DNA from: Allodiplogaster sudhausi
Taxonomy: Eukaryota; Nematoda; Chromadorea; Rhabditida; Diplogasteridae
Assembly: GCA_945643635.1 (NCBI GenBank)
Contig: CALZFC010000268.1
Span: 2,528,501 to 2,592,500, forward strand
Direction of reading: 5' to 3'
Length of the DNA stretch: 64,000 nucleotides
Shown here: piece by piece, positions 1 to 12,129 of the stretch
Position numbering within the stretch: the first letter of the stretch is position 1
How the letters are laid out: the number at the start of each line of letters is the position of its first letter
Position numbers and translations under genes: made by a program
The notes under the pieces: generated by a model
Seen by the model: only the letters and a program-made list of their open reading frames with translations
What the model was told of the DNA's origin: nothing
Databases searched by the model: none

Positions 1-37
1 AGATTGTCTGCAGTTCCAATTTGAGCTTTTTCAAGCA

Positions 38-110
38 GCTGCGTAGCCTAGTGGATAACGCGGTTGCGTTCATTTTGCAAGTCTCGGGTTCGAATCCCAA
101 TTCGGGCAAA
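38..110 (+). other. tRNA-like sequence in left arm
   Basis: Box A (TAGCCTAGTGG, 44-54) and a perfect box B (GGTTCGAATCC, 87-97) are correctly spaced. The anticodon loop would read CAT. The 5' flank does not pair with the 3' end as an acceptor stem, so this is probably a tRNA-derived promoter head rather than a working tRNA. Confidence 0.55.
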
Positions 111-1760
111 AGTTTTGCAATAATTTGGATTTTAAACTAGGACTATGTTACTGTGAAAAAAAATTGGGATCGAAATTTTTTGTGTACGAATGAGAGAAGA
201 GTGTATGCGAAGGAGCAGAACATTTATTTGCCTAGATGCATATTGTGGTACTGTTGTACTATTCTCAACCCAGAGATCAATTTTTTTGAATAATTTTTTT
301 CTGGCTGAAATTCAAACCCATGGGTTTTAAAGTACGGTGAATACCATTATCATAGTAATTTCTTACTATGAGCATTTACAAGTAGTATGAAACAAAAAGA
401 GGGGTAAACTTATCCTAACTCGGGAACATAACTTCATGATAAGGAATGAATATGATTTGCTCATCGCAATCGCACTCGCGTGTTAAACGATACTCTCTTT
501 TATTTATTTTTCTCTGTCCCTTAAAGGAGCTTGAAAGTTGCTAACTCCTAACACGAAATGCTTACTCTTTCATTCGTCCTCTACCCTCTCCTACGCCGCC
601 GTCGATTCGGCCGCGGACCGCACCCTTGAACCGAGCCATTCGACGGATTCGTCAAGAAGAACAGAGTAGAGATGACAGCAGAGAACGACCGGCACAATCT
701 CGTTTCCAATCTCCAGCACTCGAAGACGGAAGATCTCCGCCCTCTCCTTCGATCTCTCCCCGGTGCCTCCACTGTCGTTGTCGTCATATGTCACCGACAT
801 CCGCCCACTCGCCCAGCTAGCTCCTCACTTCTTCAACCGCTGTAGATCCAGTTTTTGGATCAGAAGTCATGAAAACACTTTTAACCTAAAAAATTCTGAT
901 TTTAAAGGTAAATAGTTGAAATATCTCAACGAATTTTGAAAATCGGGCTCAAAGGGCCTAGGGGCCGAAAATTCAAGATACCGGAAATGGAACAGGCCGG
1001 GCCGGCCCAAAATTTTTGGACCCTTTACCATCTCTGATAGGTACATAAAGATATTTCGATTGTAATTTTTTACCGTTTTAAAGTTCTAATTTAAAATCCG
1101 AATCATAAGATTATCTGTCCCCTCTGGTCAATGTGTCCACCTTCAAAGAAAAGACATTGACTGGGCGTGCGGCCCTGATACAAGAAAAAAATTTTTCTTT
1201 ATTTATTTATTTATTCATTCATAGATCATAGATAGATGTGACAACTCCTGGAATGTTTTCCTCGATTTGCACGACGACACGGATCGCAATGAGGCTATTT
1301 TCAATCTCGTTACCTCTCTGTCCACCAAAAGTGGGGACAGATAATCTAACCATTAGGATTTTAAATTATACTTTGTAACGGTAAAAAAATGTATATAGAA
1401 TGTATTTGATTAGGTTGTCTTTCCATATTATCGGTTAACACGCGAGTGGGATCCCGATGAGCAAATTTTCCGAAAATATTTTTTTTCGGTGAAATTCACC
1501 CCAGAGGGTTTTCGGTACCTAGAAAGTATTCTTTTATTATTATGAAGTCATTTTCCCAGTTACGGTAAGTTTTCAGCGAAAACAATTTTTGATCTGTGGG
1601 CTGGGAATAGTACAGCAGTACCACAATATGCATCTAGGCAAATAAATGTTCTGCTCCTTCGCATACACTCTTCTCTCATTCGTACACAAAAAATTTCGAT
1701 CCCAATTTTTTTCACAGTAACATAGTCCTGGTTTAAAATCCAAATTATTGCAAAAATTTT

Positions 1761-1832
1761 GCCCGAATTGGGATTCGAACCCGAGACTTGCAAAATGTTC
1801 GCAACCGCGTTATCCACTAGGCTACGCAGCTG
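1761..1832 (-). other. tRNA-like sequence in right arm
   Basis: Mirror copy of the left-arm unit, with box B at 1771-1781 and box A at 1814-1824 read on the minus strand. The anticodon-loop region differs slightly from the left copy. The acceptor stem is again unpaired. Confidence 0.55.
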
Positions 1833-2345
1833 CTTGAAAAAGCTCAAATTGGAACTGCAGACAATCTTTGTCCTATCAGGAGGTAGATTTTTATCGATTT
1901 ATTTCTAGGTTCTGAGGCCGAACGGGCAAAATTTTTTCACTTTTCCTTATGTTTTAAGACTTCAGCTTTCCGGGAAACCACATTTCATTGCAATCGGTCA
2001 CCTTACCGTCAGACCATTCCCTTGTCAGTGATGTTTCAAAAAGCGGCTCATTCACGTGACATTATTATTGTATTATAAACACGCCGTCCCATGATATGAT
2101 AGACGTCCGAAATGACTTTAGATGTCTCAAGACATCTCATCTTTCGTTTTTGGATGCCATTTTATTATGGCGGCATTACATTTCGGCTTCCGCTTGTCCT
2201 CATGCCGCTCGCCTCGCTCCCCGGCCCAAACAGTAGCAGCATAAAAGTAACAGAGCGTCATTAAAACGTAGTCCAGGCTTCCGAAAGACGCCCTTAAAAA
2301 GGCCGAGCTGGCTTCTGTGCCACTTTACACGAGAAGGGAATCTCA

Positions 2346-3935
2346 ATGCTGCCTCTTCTTCTTCTTCCCCTGGTCTTCGTCAACTTGGCGCAGTGCCAAA
2401 AACCTTCGAAGCCAGCCCTCCCTGCCAGCTTCGTGGCCGGCTGCACCGACGACTGCGTGCCACTGAACAACCTGACCCGCCCGTGCCCTCGTGGCCAGTA
2501 CTGCATCGCGACGCACGTCCGCCACTGGAGAGACATCGCGAGTGACTGCGCCGTCACGGCGTGCGCCGGAGGAACGCTCAAGGTTAGAAGTTCCCGCCTT
2601 TTTTTTTTTAAATATCCCGCCACTTTTCAGATTCAATAATCACCAAATTAACCTTATCGAACTCCATGCATAGCCTTTGAACAATCAAGTCCCCAAAGTT
2701 TATTTATTTATTATTTATTCACACTTCAAGAATGATGTGACGACACATAGCAGATAATATTAGATAAGATAGATATCATGGCAGCTTACATGTATAGTAG
2801 ATTAGAGGGTGTGTAGAGAAGGACGGGCAGATTGTTGCGCTTTAATCCCAATTACAGTATACTGACAATGAGCAGCAGCAGAGTTCCTACGGCGACACTC
2901 TGACATGCCGCAAAGGAGAGTGGTTCGCAGGCAGGATTGGCTATGGCAAGGCGCCACTCGTGACTTGCGGCTTCTTCAAGCGAGGCACGAAAGCATTTTA
3001 ATGCTGCCATTATATGCACAAGTAAACAGATGTAGAGTACAGGGGCAACGAGCGAGGATAACTAAAAATTGGAAAAAATCACAGGACATTGTAAGCAATT
3101 TTTACTTTAGCACACTTCATAATGTTGAAAAAGTACAGAAAATTACTCACATTTGTCGAATTATTACGCGAAATATTCAGAGGATGCTCCGAACGGTTTG
3201 AGCCTCTAAACGCCGCGCGATTAGAATTACTATAAATTATTTTACAGTGTTGTCAGTACGAGAGAGTGCGCTGAAACCGCACATATGTAGTATGATCGAT
3301 CGATATGTATGAATGTATAAATGACTTCATGACTTCTTCTACAAGACAAATATGTAGTTAGGCTGCCCATTTGCCAGACCAATGCAAAGGCTGCAAGGGC
3401 GTGTCGCCGTCCACAAGCTGCCCGGCCGGCCTGAGCTGCGACGCTTCGCTGCTCGTGCAAGCGACGCATCGCGACACCGGCTGCGACGTCTATCGATGCA
3501 AGGGCGCCAGCCAGCTCGCGGTCATCCGCGTCGAGGACAAGGTTTTTTTTTTAAATTTATCTTGCATATTCTGGCAATACTACTCCAAAATCTATCGCTA
3601 CACAGAGTATGTATGTATCTAAAAAAAAAGCTTAGATCATGTCCGTAAAATAGCACGAATTAATCCGAACGGTAAATGAATAATAAATAAATATTATATG
3701 TAATAAACAAACGCATCGAGCAGGAGGACAACGCTTGGTACTTCCCGGAATACATCGATTGCCATCACAACTACTATTGGCGACTCGGCAGCGTCTTTAC
3801 ATTCAAATGTAACAAAAACATTTCATATTGATTAGTTTCAGTTTGCTTCTGCTCTTCGAAAATTATTGATTATCAACAATAAAAAAACATGTTTCAGATG
3901 GCACCAAGCTTGAGGCAACCTGTGAGAGGACCTAA
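2346..3935 (+). CDS. A1-left: secreted protein with two C6-like cysteine modules
   Basis: Predicted exons are 2346-2582, 2858-2984, 3378-3541, 3724-3808 and 3898-3935, giving 216 residues with phases that agree. It begins with a signal peptide (MLPLLLLPLVF). Two modules follow, each C-x(2-3)-C-x(8-9)-C-x5-C-x14-C-x4-C, then an exon with C-x5-W and a last cysteine. This layout resembles the nematode C6 domain (PF01681), which is an inference. No membrane helix is present, so it is probably extracellular. The second intron has no GT at the homologous donor position: the phase-compatible junction is CGAG|GCACGA, a GC donor. Without that splice the frame stops after the first module. Its function is unknown. 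The near-identical mirror gene lies at 8321-9908. Confidence 0.75.
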
Positions 3936-4688
3936 GACAATCAACTACCGTTATTATATTAATGTGATAAAGAAAAGCTTTTTTTTTGAGATTGAACGAG
4001 AAATCAGTACTCGAACAATCAATGACGCGTTTCAGTTACTTCATATTTACCCATGCATACGCATGTATGTATGCATATACATACATTTGTATTTATAAAC
4101 ATGAATCCATAAAGTGCACGTCTAATTTCAATCGAATGAAATTTGCAAAGCAAGCCATTGTTGAGCCACTATTTTCCTCTTCGTACGACAAGAAGACGTC
4201 TGAATCCAGGTCAACTGCCAGGAGGCTCTTTCGCAGATCCGCGTAAAAATGAATGTTCATAGCGTTCAATTCTCGGCATGAATGTTTTGTCTATGTATGT
4301 TCTTCTGACGCGAACATTCAGCTTTACGTGTTTCACTTGATTAGAGCGATTTTCATTTTCGTTTTTATAAATAAAATTAGCAATCTACAATGACGAATTT
4401 CATAATTTTAAAATACGTATCACATAGTCCACAGCTTATAATCTTTTTATTAACAAAAACATTTCATTGAACTTTTGTTTCTGTCATCATCAAGCAATAT
4501 ATATATGCATAGATTTACATTTGTTCATAGTCGTCCTTTGTTGAACATTGGCGTTGTCAAAACAGTATGAACGCAGGAGCCATAAAACAGAATGCCACTT
4601 CAAACGGCCGCGTTCATATGCCGCTACACTCGTGTAATGCATTTAATCTCAACAAAAAGAGAAGCCATCTTCTCCCAACATCTTTTCC

Positions 4689-5484
4689 ATGCGGCCACTG
4701 CCTAGACTTCTTCTCTTTCCATTCTTCTTCGCGGAATGCCTTCCCAGCGAATCGCTGCCTCGTTACCCAGAACGCGATCTGCGGGGCTGCACGAACGATT
4801 GTTCTAGGCATTTGCCACAGATAAAATACTGCTCCCAATTCTGCAACACTTCATACATCACGTATGTAGATCATTTCCTTCCGTCGCGTACATGCGGTGT
4901 CATGGTGTGCCTTGGCGGCTCTCTATTTGTTAGTTTTATTTTATTTTAAGAATAATGAAATGGGATTTTAAATTATAATAATAATTAAGTCTTTAGTTTC
5001 TGATAATTTTTTTTCATTTATTTTCTTGCTATATTCTTCAATATATTTGTATGTTCGTTGACTTTGGCCACGTATTCTCTTCTAATCAAAGTCTTTGTTC
5101 ATTCACCTCAAGTACGGCGGCAACATCATTGACGACCGTAACAGCATGCTGATCTGCCGCAACGGCAAATGGTTTTCACCTCCCGGGCATTCTTTTGGAG
5201 CAACGCTGCCTGAATTAGGCTGTGCCTTCTTCAAAGAATATGGAGGTCACTTTCATATCCTTATAATTCTTTATTTTCACCTATTTTCTTATGTTATTTC
5301 CTTCATATTATTATTTTCTTCACAATCCTCTCCAGCTTGCAAAAGCTGCCAGACTAAGCCAAAACTCTCGTCTTCTTGTCCGCCGGGAATGCGTTGTGAC
5401 GCATCGCTTGTTGAGCCCTCCGTCCATCCGGTGACTGGTTGTTTGATCTATCGATGCAAAGGCGATCAAGGCACTATGATGCTG
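4689..5484 (+). pseudogene. A2-left: C6-like gene cut off after exon 3
   Basis: Exons 4689-4928, 5113-5245 and 5336-5484 match the right-arm gene A2. They encode a signal peptide, the first cysteine module and most of the second. The repeat arm ends at 5570, before exons 4 and 5, and the sequence beyond belongs to a different gene type (E-like). No splice acceptor is evident between 5484 and the E-like exon, so this copy is probably truncated. A fused transcript cannot be excluded. Confidence 0.75.
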
Positions 5485-5570
5485 GTCAGATGGTTTAACT
5501 TTTTTCCCAATAAAATATTACAGGGATTTATAAAGGTCATTGTTTGACTAAACTTTACCCATATTCCGTA

Positions 5571-6188
5571 CTGGCGAGGACCCGACCAACGTGGCAACTA
5601 AGCGAAGCCACCTCCAGTGGATGCTCGATGGAGAAGGAGTTGGAGCGATTGCGAATGAACTTTGGGAGAATGCGAATGAGCCTACGCTTACGTGGGAGGA
5701 TGTTTCCAATGGCTTTGTGAGATATGGAGAAGGCGGCAGCGGCTTGTATAGCGTCGGTTCTTCGCATCAAGTTCCCTGCTACATGGATCTGCGCCCGCCC
5801 ACCACTACGGCCACAGCTCCAGAGACCACTGCTCCTATTACTACTGCTCTTATGACTACTGCTCTTATGACCACAACTCAAACTGCCGCACCCACCCGCT
5901 CTCCAGGTTGACAATTGTTACAAAAAAAAGCAAATAGATAATATACACAGCTACAGGCTCGATTATTGGTCATCGTCTCGATTCAATAAGATCTTTCATT
6001 TAGGCAACATCGATTGGTCGTGCATCATTCCTTGGCTTCTGCTCATCTGCTTCTTTGCCGTCCTCTACTTTATGTTCCTCTATTTCATTGCAAAAAAAAA
6101 TGCTTGCCTAAGAGATTTCATGGTAAATTTGTCCTTTATCCCCCTTGTTACCGTTGCTGGCAGAACAAACAGAAATGAAAATGTGTGA
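5571..6188 (+). pseudogene. E-like gene tail in the palindrome spacer
   Basis: The open frame from 5571 to about 5909 closely matches exon 4 of gene E (45051-45378). Both have W-x-LDGEGVGAI, then ELW, then MDL-x-PPTTT and a Thr-rich stretch. An intron follows (AG|GTTGAC to TTTAG), then an exon from 6004 coding GNID and a hydrophobic helix, with stop TGA at 6186-6188. The 5' half is missing because the repeat arm begins inside this exon. It ends tail-to-tail with A2-right. It could be the 3' part of a fused gene or a dead fragment. Confidence 0.7.
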
Positions 6189-6251
6189 AGAAGCGAAGAA
6201 CTCATTTATTCATTTTTTTCCCACTTATCCTTTAAGAGAACTGTAACAACG

Positions 6252-6257
6252 TTTATT
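6252..6257 (-). terminator. Poly(A) signal of A2-right
   Basis: AATAAA read on the minus strand, about 20 bases after the TGA at 6276-6278. It supports the predicted 3' end. Confidence 0.6.
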
Positions 6258-6275
6258 TCCATCACATTATATTCA

Positions 6276-7560
6276 TCAAGCGTTTGCGTCATCACAGATA
6301 GAACGGCAATGATCAAGAATCCTTGTTGATGTTGGTGGTTCTGGCGTCAAATCTTCGCATGTCACCTCAGGCACGACACCGGCTAAAAATTGATAGAAAT
6401 TCGTATTTTTAATCAGATATGCTGCTCGAGTCCCTCGTTCGGCTTGAGCCGCTCTGAGCCGCAACATCCGTGTCTCCTGGCTCATGGTGGCTTGCAGTAG
6501 AGCGAAAAGATACTAACCAGGCGAGAGAAGGAGAGCACTCTCGAGACGCCAAAATCTGTCTTGGTGGCAGTCGACATACAGCTGTCGGTACCATGCACCG
6601 CCGTAGAAAATCTGTTCAAAAACTCATATGGCTATTTAATTACGTTCTTTTCCTTTATCACTCTGCTATTTATGAAAATACGGAATATGGGTAAAGTTTA
6701 GTCAAACAATGACCTTTATAAATCCCTGTAATATTTTATTGGGAAAAAAGTTAAACCATCTGACCAGCATCATAGTGCCTTGATCGCCTTTGCATCGATA
6801 GATCAAACAACCAGTCACCGGATGGACGGAGGGCTCAACAAGCGATGCGTCACAACGCATTCCCGGCGGACAAGAAGACGAGAGTTTTGGCTTAGTCTGG
6901 CAGCTTTTGCAAGCTGGAGAGGATTGTGAAGAAAATAATAATATGAAGGAAATAACATAAGAAAATAGGTGAAAATAAAGAATTATAAGGATATGAAAGT
7001 GACCTCCATATTCTTTGAAGAAGGCACAGCCTAATTCAGGCAGCGTTGCTCCAAAAGAATGCCCGGGAGGTGAAAACCATTTGCCGTTGCGGCAGATCAG
7101 CATGCTGTTACGGTCGTCAATGATGTTGCCGCCGTACTTGAGGTGAATGAACAAAGACTTTGATTAGAAGAGAATACGTGGCCAAAGTCAACGAACATAC
7201 AAATATATTGAAGAATATAGCAAGAAAATAAATGAAAAAAAATTATCAGAAACTAAAGACTTAATTATGATTATAATTTAAAATCCCATTTCATTATTCT
7301 TAAAATAAAATAAAACTAACAAATAGAGAGCCGCCAAGGCACACCATGACACCGCATGTACGCGACGGAAGGAAATGATCTACATACGTGATGTATGAAG
7401 TGTTGCAGAATTGGGAGCAGTATTTTATCTGTGGCAAATGCCTAGAACAATCGTTCGTGCAGCCCCGCAGATCGCGTTCTGGGTAACGAGGCAGCGATTC
7501 GCTGGGAAGGCATTCCGCGAAGAAGAATGGAAAGAGAAGAAGTTTAGGCAGTGGCCGCAT
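6276..7560 (-). CDS. A2-right: secreted protein with two C6-like modules
   Basis: Exons on the minus strand are 7321-7560, 7004-7136, 6765-6913, 6518-6611 and 6276-6382. All junctions are GT-AG and keep phase, giving 240 residues. It starts with a signal peptide rich in Leu and Phe. The second module has the full C-x2-C-x9-C-x5-C-x14-C-x4-C spacing. Exons 4 and 5 lie in the unique spacer, so only this copy is complete. Exon 4 has the family signature Y-x-DCH with a following W. An AATAAA signal lies just past the stop. It is likely secreted. No helix or enzyme motif is visible and its function is unknown. Confidence 0.8.
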
Positions 7561-10229
7561 GGAAAAGATGTTGGGAGAAGATGGCTTCTCTTTTTGTTGA
7601 GATTAAATGCATTACACGAGTGTAGCGGCATATGAACGCGGCCGTTTGAAGTGGCATTCTGTTTTATGGCTCCTGCGTTCATACTGTTTTGACAACGCGA
7701 ATGTTCAACAAAGGACGACTATGAACAAATGTAAATCTATGCATATATATATTGCTTGATGATGACAGAAACAAAAGTTCAATGAAATGTTTTTGTTAAT
7801 AAAAAGATTATAAGCTGTGGACTATGTGATACGTATTTTAAAATTATGAAATTCGTCATTGTAGATTGCTAATTTTATTTATAAAAACGAAAATGAAAAT
7901 CGCTCTAATCAAGTGAAACACGTAAAGCTGAATGTTCGCGTCAGAAGAACATACATAGACAAAACATTCATGCCGAGAATTGAACGCTATGAACATTCAT
8001 TTTTACGCGGATCTGCGAAAGAGCCTCCTGGCAGTTGACCTGTGCGTCTCGATTCAGACGTCTTCTTGTCGTACGAAGAGGAAAATAGTGGCTCAACAAT
8101 GGCTTGCTTTGCAAATTTCATTCGATTGAAATTAGACGTGCACTTTATGGATTCATGTTTATAAATACAAATGTATGTATATGCATACATACATGCGTAT
8201 GCATGGGTAAATATGAAGTAACTGAAACGCGTCATTGATTGTTCGAGTACTGATTTCTCGTTCAATCTCAAAAAAAAGCTTTTCTTTATCACATTAATAT
8301 AATAACGGTAGTTGATTGTCTTAGGTCCTCTCACAGGTTGCCTCAAGCTTGGTGCCATCTGAAACATGTTTTTTTATTGTTGATAATCAATAATTTTCGA
8401 AGAGCAGAAGCAAACTGAAACTAATCAATATGAAATGTTTTTGTTACATTTGAATGTAAAGACGCTGCCGAGTCGCCAATAGTAGTTGTGATGGCAATCG
8501 ATGTATTCCGGGAAGTACCAAGCGTTGTCCTCCTGCTCGATGCGTTTGTTTATTACATATAATATTTATTTATTATTCATTTACCGTTCGGATTAATTCG
8601 TGCTATTTTACGGACATGATCTAAGCTTTTTTTTTAGATACATACATACTCTGTGTAGCGATAGATTTTGGAGTAGTATTGCCAGAATATGCAAGATAAA
8701 TTTAAAAAAAAAACCTTGTCCTCGACGCGGATGACCGCGAGCTGGCTGGCGCCCTTGCATCGATAGACGTCGCAGCCGGTGTCGCGATGCGTCGCTTGCA
8801 CGAGCAGCGAAGCGTCGCAGCTCAGGCCGGCCGGGCAGCTTGTGGACGGCGACACGCCCTTGCAGCCTTTGCATTGGTCTGGCAAATGGGCAGCCTAACT
8901 ACATATTTGTCTTGTAGAAGAAGTCATGAAGTCATTTATACATTCATACATATCGATCGATCATACTACATATGTGCGGTTTCAGCGCACTCTCTCGTAC
9001 TGACAACACTGTAAAATAATTTATAGTAATTCTAATCGCGCGGCGTTTAGAGGCTCAAACCGTTCGGAGCATCCTCTGAATATTTCGCGTAATAATTCGA
9101 CAAATGTGAGTAATTTTCTGTACTTTTTCAACATTATGAAGTGTGCTAAAGTAAAAATTGCTTACAATGTCCTGTGATTTTTTCCAATTTTTAGTTATCC
9201 TCGCTCGTTGCCCCTGTACTCTACATCTGTTTACTTGTGCATATAATGGCAGCATTAAAATGCTTTCGTGCCTCGCTTGAAGAAGCCGCAAGTCACGAGT
9301 GGCGCCTTGCCATAGCCAATCCTGCCTGCGAACCACTCTCCTTTGCGGCATGTCAGAGTGTCGCCGTAGGAACTCTGCTGCTGCTCATTGTCAGTATACT
9401 GTAATTGGGATTAAAGCGCAACAATCTGCCCGTCCTTCTCTACACACCCTCTAATCTACTATACATGTAAGCTGCCATGATATCTATCTTATCTAATATT
9501 ATCTGCTATGTGTCGTCACATCATTCTTGAAGTGTGAATAAATAATAAATAAATAAACTTTGGGGACTTGATTGTTCAAAGGCTATGCATGGAGTTCGAT
9601 AAGGTTAATTTGGTGATTATTGAATCTGAAAAGTGGCGGGATATTTAAAAAAAAAGGCGGGAACTTCTAACCTTGAGCGTTCCTCCGGCGCACGCCGTGA
9701 CGGCACAGTCACTCGCGATGTCTCTCCAGTGGCGGACGTGCGTCGCGATGCAGTACTGGCCACGAGGGCACGGGCGGGTCAGGTTGTTCAGTGGCACGCA
9801 GTCGTCGGTGCAGCCGGCCACGAAGCTGGCAGGGAGGGCTGGCTTCGAAGGTTTTTGGCACTGCGCCAAGTTGACGAAGACCAGGGGAAGAAGAAGAAGA
9901 GGCAGCATTGAGATTCCCTTCTCGTGTAAAGCGGCACAGAAGCCAGCTCGGCCTTTTTAAGGGCGTCTTTCGGAAGCCTGGACTACGTTTTAATGACGCT
10001 CTGTTACTTTTATGCTGCTACTGTTTGGGCCGGGGAGCGAGGCGAGCGGCATGAGGACAAGCGGAAGCCGAAATGTAATGCCGCCATAATAAAATGGCAT
10101 CCAAAAACGAAAGATGAGATGTCTTGAGACATCTAAAGTCATTTCGGACGTCTATCATATCATGGGACGGCGTGTTTATAATACAATAATAATGTCACGT
10201 GAATGAGCCGCTTTTTGAAACATCACTGA
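6679..10229. repeat. Right arm of large inverted duplication
   Basis: Reverse complement of 2025-5570. Small differences (for example a run of nine versus eight T, or TGAAATCCAGG versus TGCGTCTCGA near 4200/8040) show that the arms have begun to diverge. It holds mirror copies of A1 and of the first three exons of A2. Confidence 0.95.
8321..9908 (-). CDS. A1-right: secreted protein with two C6-like modules
   Basis: Mirror of A1-left. Exons are 9672-9908, 9272-9398, 8715-8878, 8448-8532 and 8321-8358, with the same lengths and phases. The GC in place of GT after the second exon (CGAG|GC) is present here too, so it predates the duplication or has been kept by gene conversion. The protein should be nearly identical to A1-left: a signal peptide and two eight-cysteine modules, secreted, of unknown function. 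Both copies point inward. Confidence 0.75.
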
Positions 10230-10998
10230 GGCGATTATTGATAGTGCCTAGCAACACATTTGGACAGCTCCTGTGTTTGTATCAAAAAAAGATCAAATTT
10301 TGCTATTATTACCTAATTCGCATCGCTCGTGAACATTTGAATTCTTCGCCCTCTCTCACCTTTCAGGGAATTTTTACCGCTAGGAAAAAATTTCATGACT
10401 TTGCAGCTAGCAAAGCATTTGTCCCAAACAAGAAACTATCAAAAATAAGAAAGCATAATGAAAATAAGTCATTTGCGTAACTCTAGTGCATTGATATTCT
10501 GGATGCGGCTTCGAGTACATTGAAAAAAAGCCTCTGACGCTCTCATAACACAAATGAAATGAGAAAAACGAGAAGTGTGGACATTATTGATGATCGATTT
10601 TTTTTAGTGATCTTGTTATCATAACTGAGGTGGCATAGAAATCCTTAAATCCCGTATTATTGATGAATGCGACGTGTTAAATGAGCTTAAAGGGGGGCGA
10701 TCACCGAAAAATATTTAATGCCTGTTCGAATTGCCGTGTCTGCCCTGTGATTCCTCACACTCATTCTCGCGCGCTGTTTCGCAGGTCGCACAAACCCGCT
10801 GCGTGAAAATAGCACGAGCCAATGAGAGTGCGGAGGTAAAAAAATAGAACAATGCATTAATTTAAAAAAAATATGTTCTACTATGAATTTTCATTATAAT
10901 GTTCCTTGAAGGGCTCGTTATATCTTTTGAAAACAAGTAATCGATTAAGAAATAAATTGAATTTCTTTTTAGCAGTCTGGTGCACATAACAAATGGAG
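10230..10998. other. AT-rich intergenic stretch
   Basis: Between the right arm and the LTR element. There are short open frames but no splice-consistent exon and no recognised repeat. Confidence 0.5.
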
Positions 10999-11003
10999 GG
11001 CGC

Positions 11004-11306
11004 TGTTGTGTAGATAGAATATCTACATGTATTTGTGTACGTGCATTTAGTTGTTATTTGCACATTGTAGTTTACAGTTGCCACGTTGGCGCTCGCCTAT
11101 TGGTCCACGTGGCATTGTTTGTATATTAGCATATTAGCTTACGTGAGACTCGCATATATAAGTCCTAGCTAGCGAGCTCTCATCACTTCTCTCTCATCTT
11201 CTCATCTTAACCGGCGGTCTTCTCTCTCTCTGATAAACCTCTCTCCCGCCTCGCCTCGCATCTACATACATTCTACTCTCTGTCCCTCACGTGGACGGAC
11301 ACAACA
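11004..11306 (+). repeat. 5' LTR
   Basis: 303 bases, TGTTGTG...CACAACA. It contains CATATATAAGTC as a probable TATA region and CT-rich sequence downstream. Confidence 0.85.
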
Positions 11307-11792
11307 ATTGGCGATCAGGACTCAAGAGCTTCCGCGGCGGCCGATTCCCTCATCTACGGCCGATTCCTCTTCTCTCTCTCTCGCTCTCTCTCGCGCCGGC
11401 CAGCCTCTCTCTCTCACGGTCGACGTCCTCTCTCGCGGCGTCGCTCTCGTGTGGCTGTTCCTGTGCATCGACACGCTCTTCGGCGCTACAGTTGTTAAAA
11501 CCCCAAGGTGACGGGGACCCGTTCTCTGCTTGCGGAGTCCGGGAACAACAAGGTGTGTTTTCCCTCCCCAGGCCCTCTCCTGTCCTATCCGCACGTGTGG
11601 CGCGGTTCCGTTAATTCGGAATCGGCAGCGTGGGATTGGAGGACAGGAGGCGTGCAGGTGGCGTAGCCAGCCTGCATTGCTGTGGCGCAGTGGTGGTGTG
11701 GAGCCCGGTGCGGAGTGGTGTGGTGCTGTGTGCGAGCTGGTGATCTACAGGCGGAGAAGGGGAGGAGTGTGAGGCACCGAGGAGAGAAGTAA

Positions 11793-12128
11793 GGTGGCAG
11801 TACAGCGTGGCCAGACCTGAGCTTGAGAGAGTTTCGGACTCTAAAAGCGAGAAGGTAGCCCGTACTGAGAGTGTGCTCTAAGCAACTCTGTTCCACTAGA
11901 AGTGACGTGGCAGTGCAGAGTGGCAGAAGCTGAGCTGAATAGAGTTTCGGACTCTAACAGCAGGAAGGTAGCCCGCACTGAGAGTGTGCTCTAAGCAACT
12001 CTGTACCACTAGAAGAGATCAGTGACAGTACTGAGAGGCCAGACCTGAACTGGAGAGAGTTTCGGACTCTAACAGTGAGAAGGTAGCCCGTACTGAAAGT
12101 GTGCCCCAGGCAACTTTGTCTCACTGAA
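11793..12128 (+). repeat. Three tandem copies of about 113 bases in the retroelement leader
   Basis: Each copy contains GAGAGAGTTTCGGACTCTAA or a close variant, then AGAAGGTAGCCCG and GTGTGCTC. They start near 11793, 11906 and 12021. They sit between the 5' LTR and the Gag start, so they belong to the untranslated leader. Confidence 0.8.
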
Positions 12129-12129
12129 G

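Larger units (their letters stand above)
1..1866. mobile_element. Inverted-repeat element with tRNA-like arms
   Basis: The first about 300 bases reappear as the reverse complement at about 1560-1866, and weaker pairing runs on to about 505 and 1430. A smaller inverted pair lies inside (about 1060-1135 and 1330-1392). The left end touches the window edge, so the true left boundary and any target duplication cannot be seen. Each arm holds a tRNA-like unit. The middle (about 560-830) is GC-richer and has open frames on both strands, but I recognise no protein there. It could be a foldback or MITE-like DNA element. Confidence 0.7.
2025..5570. repeat. Left arm of large inverted duplication
   Basis: Base-for-base reverse complement of 6679-10229 apart from scattered substitutions and one- to few-base length changes in homopolymers. 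The outer break is sharp at the shared TCAGTGATG (2025) and the inner break at CATATTCCGTA (5570). It carries gene A1 whole and the first three exons of A2. Confidence 0.95.

Noticed and set aside
580..820. Arg-rich and other open frames on both strands in the first element
   Set aside because: Overlapping frames on opposite strands of a GC-rich patch, with no splice sites, start context or recognisable motif.
1560..1847. Open frame of 95 codons on the minus strand
   Set aside because: It simply reads through the tRNA-like inverted arm.
10199..10480. 93-codon open frame to the right of the palindrome
   Set aside because: AT-rich, no motif, and its start lies in the repeat arm; no support from splice sites.
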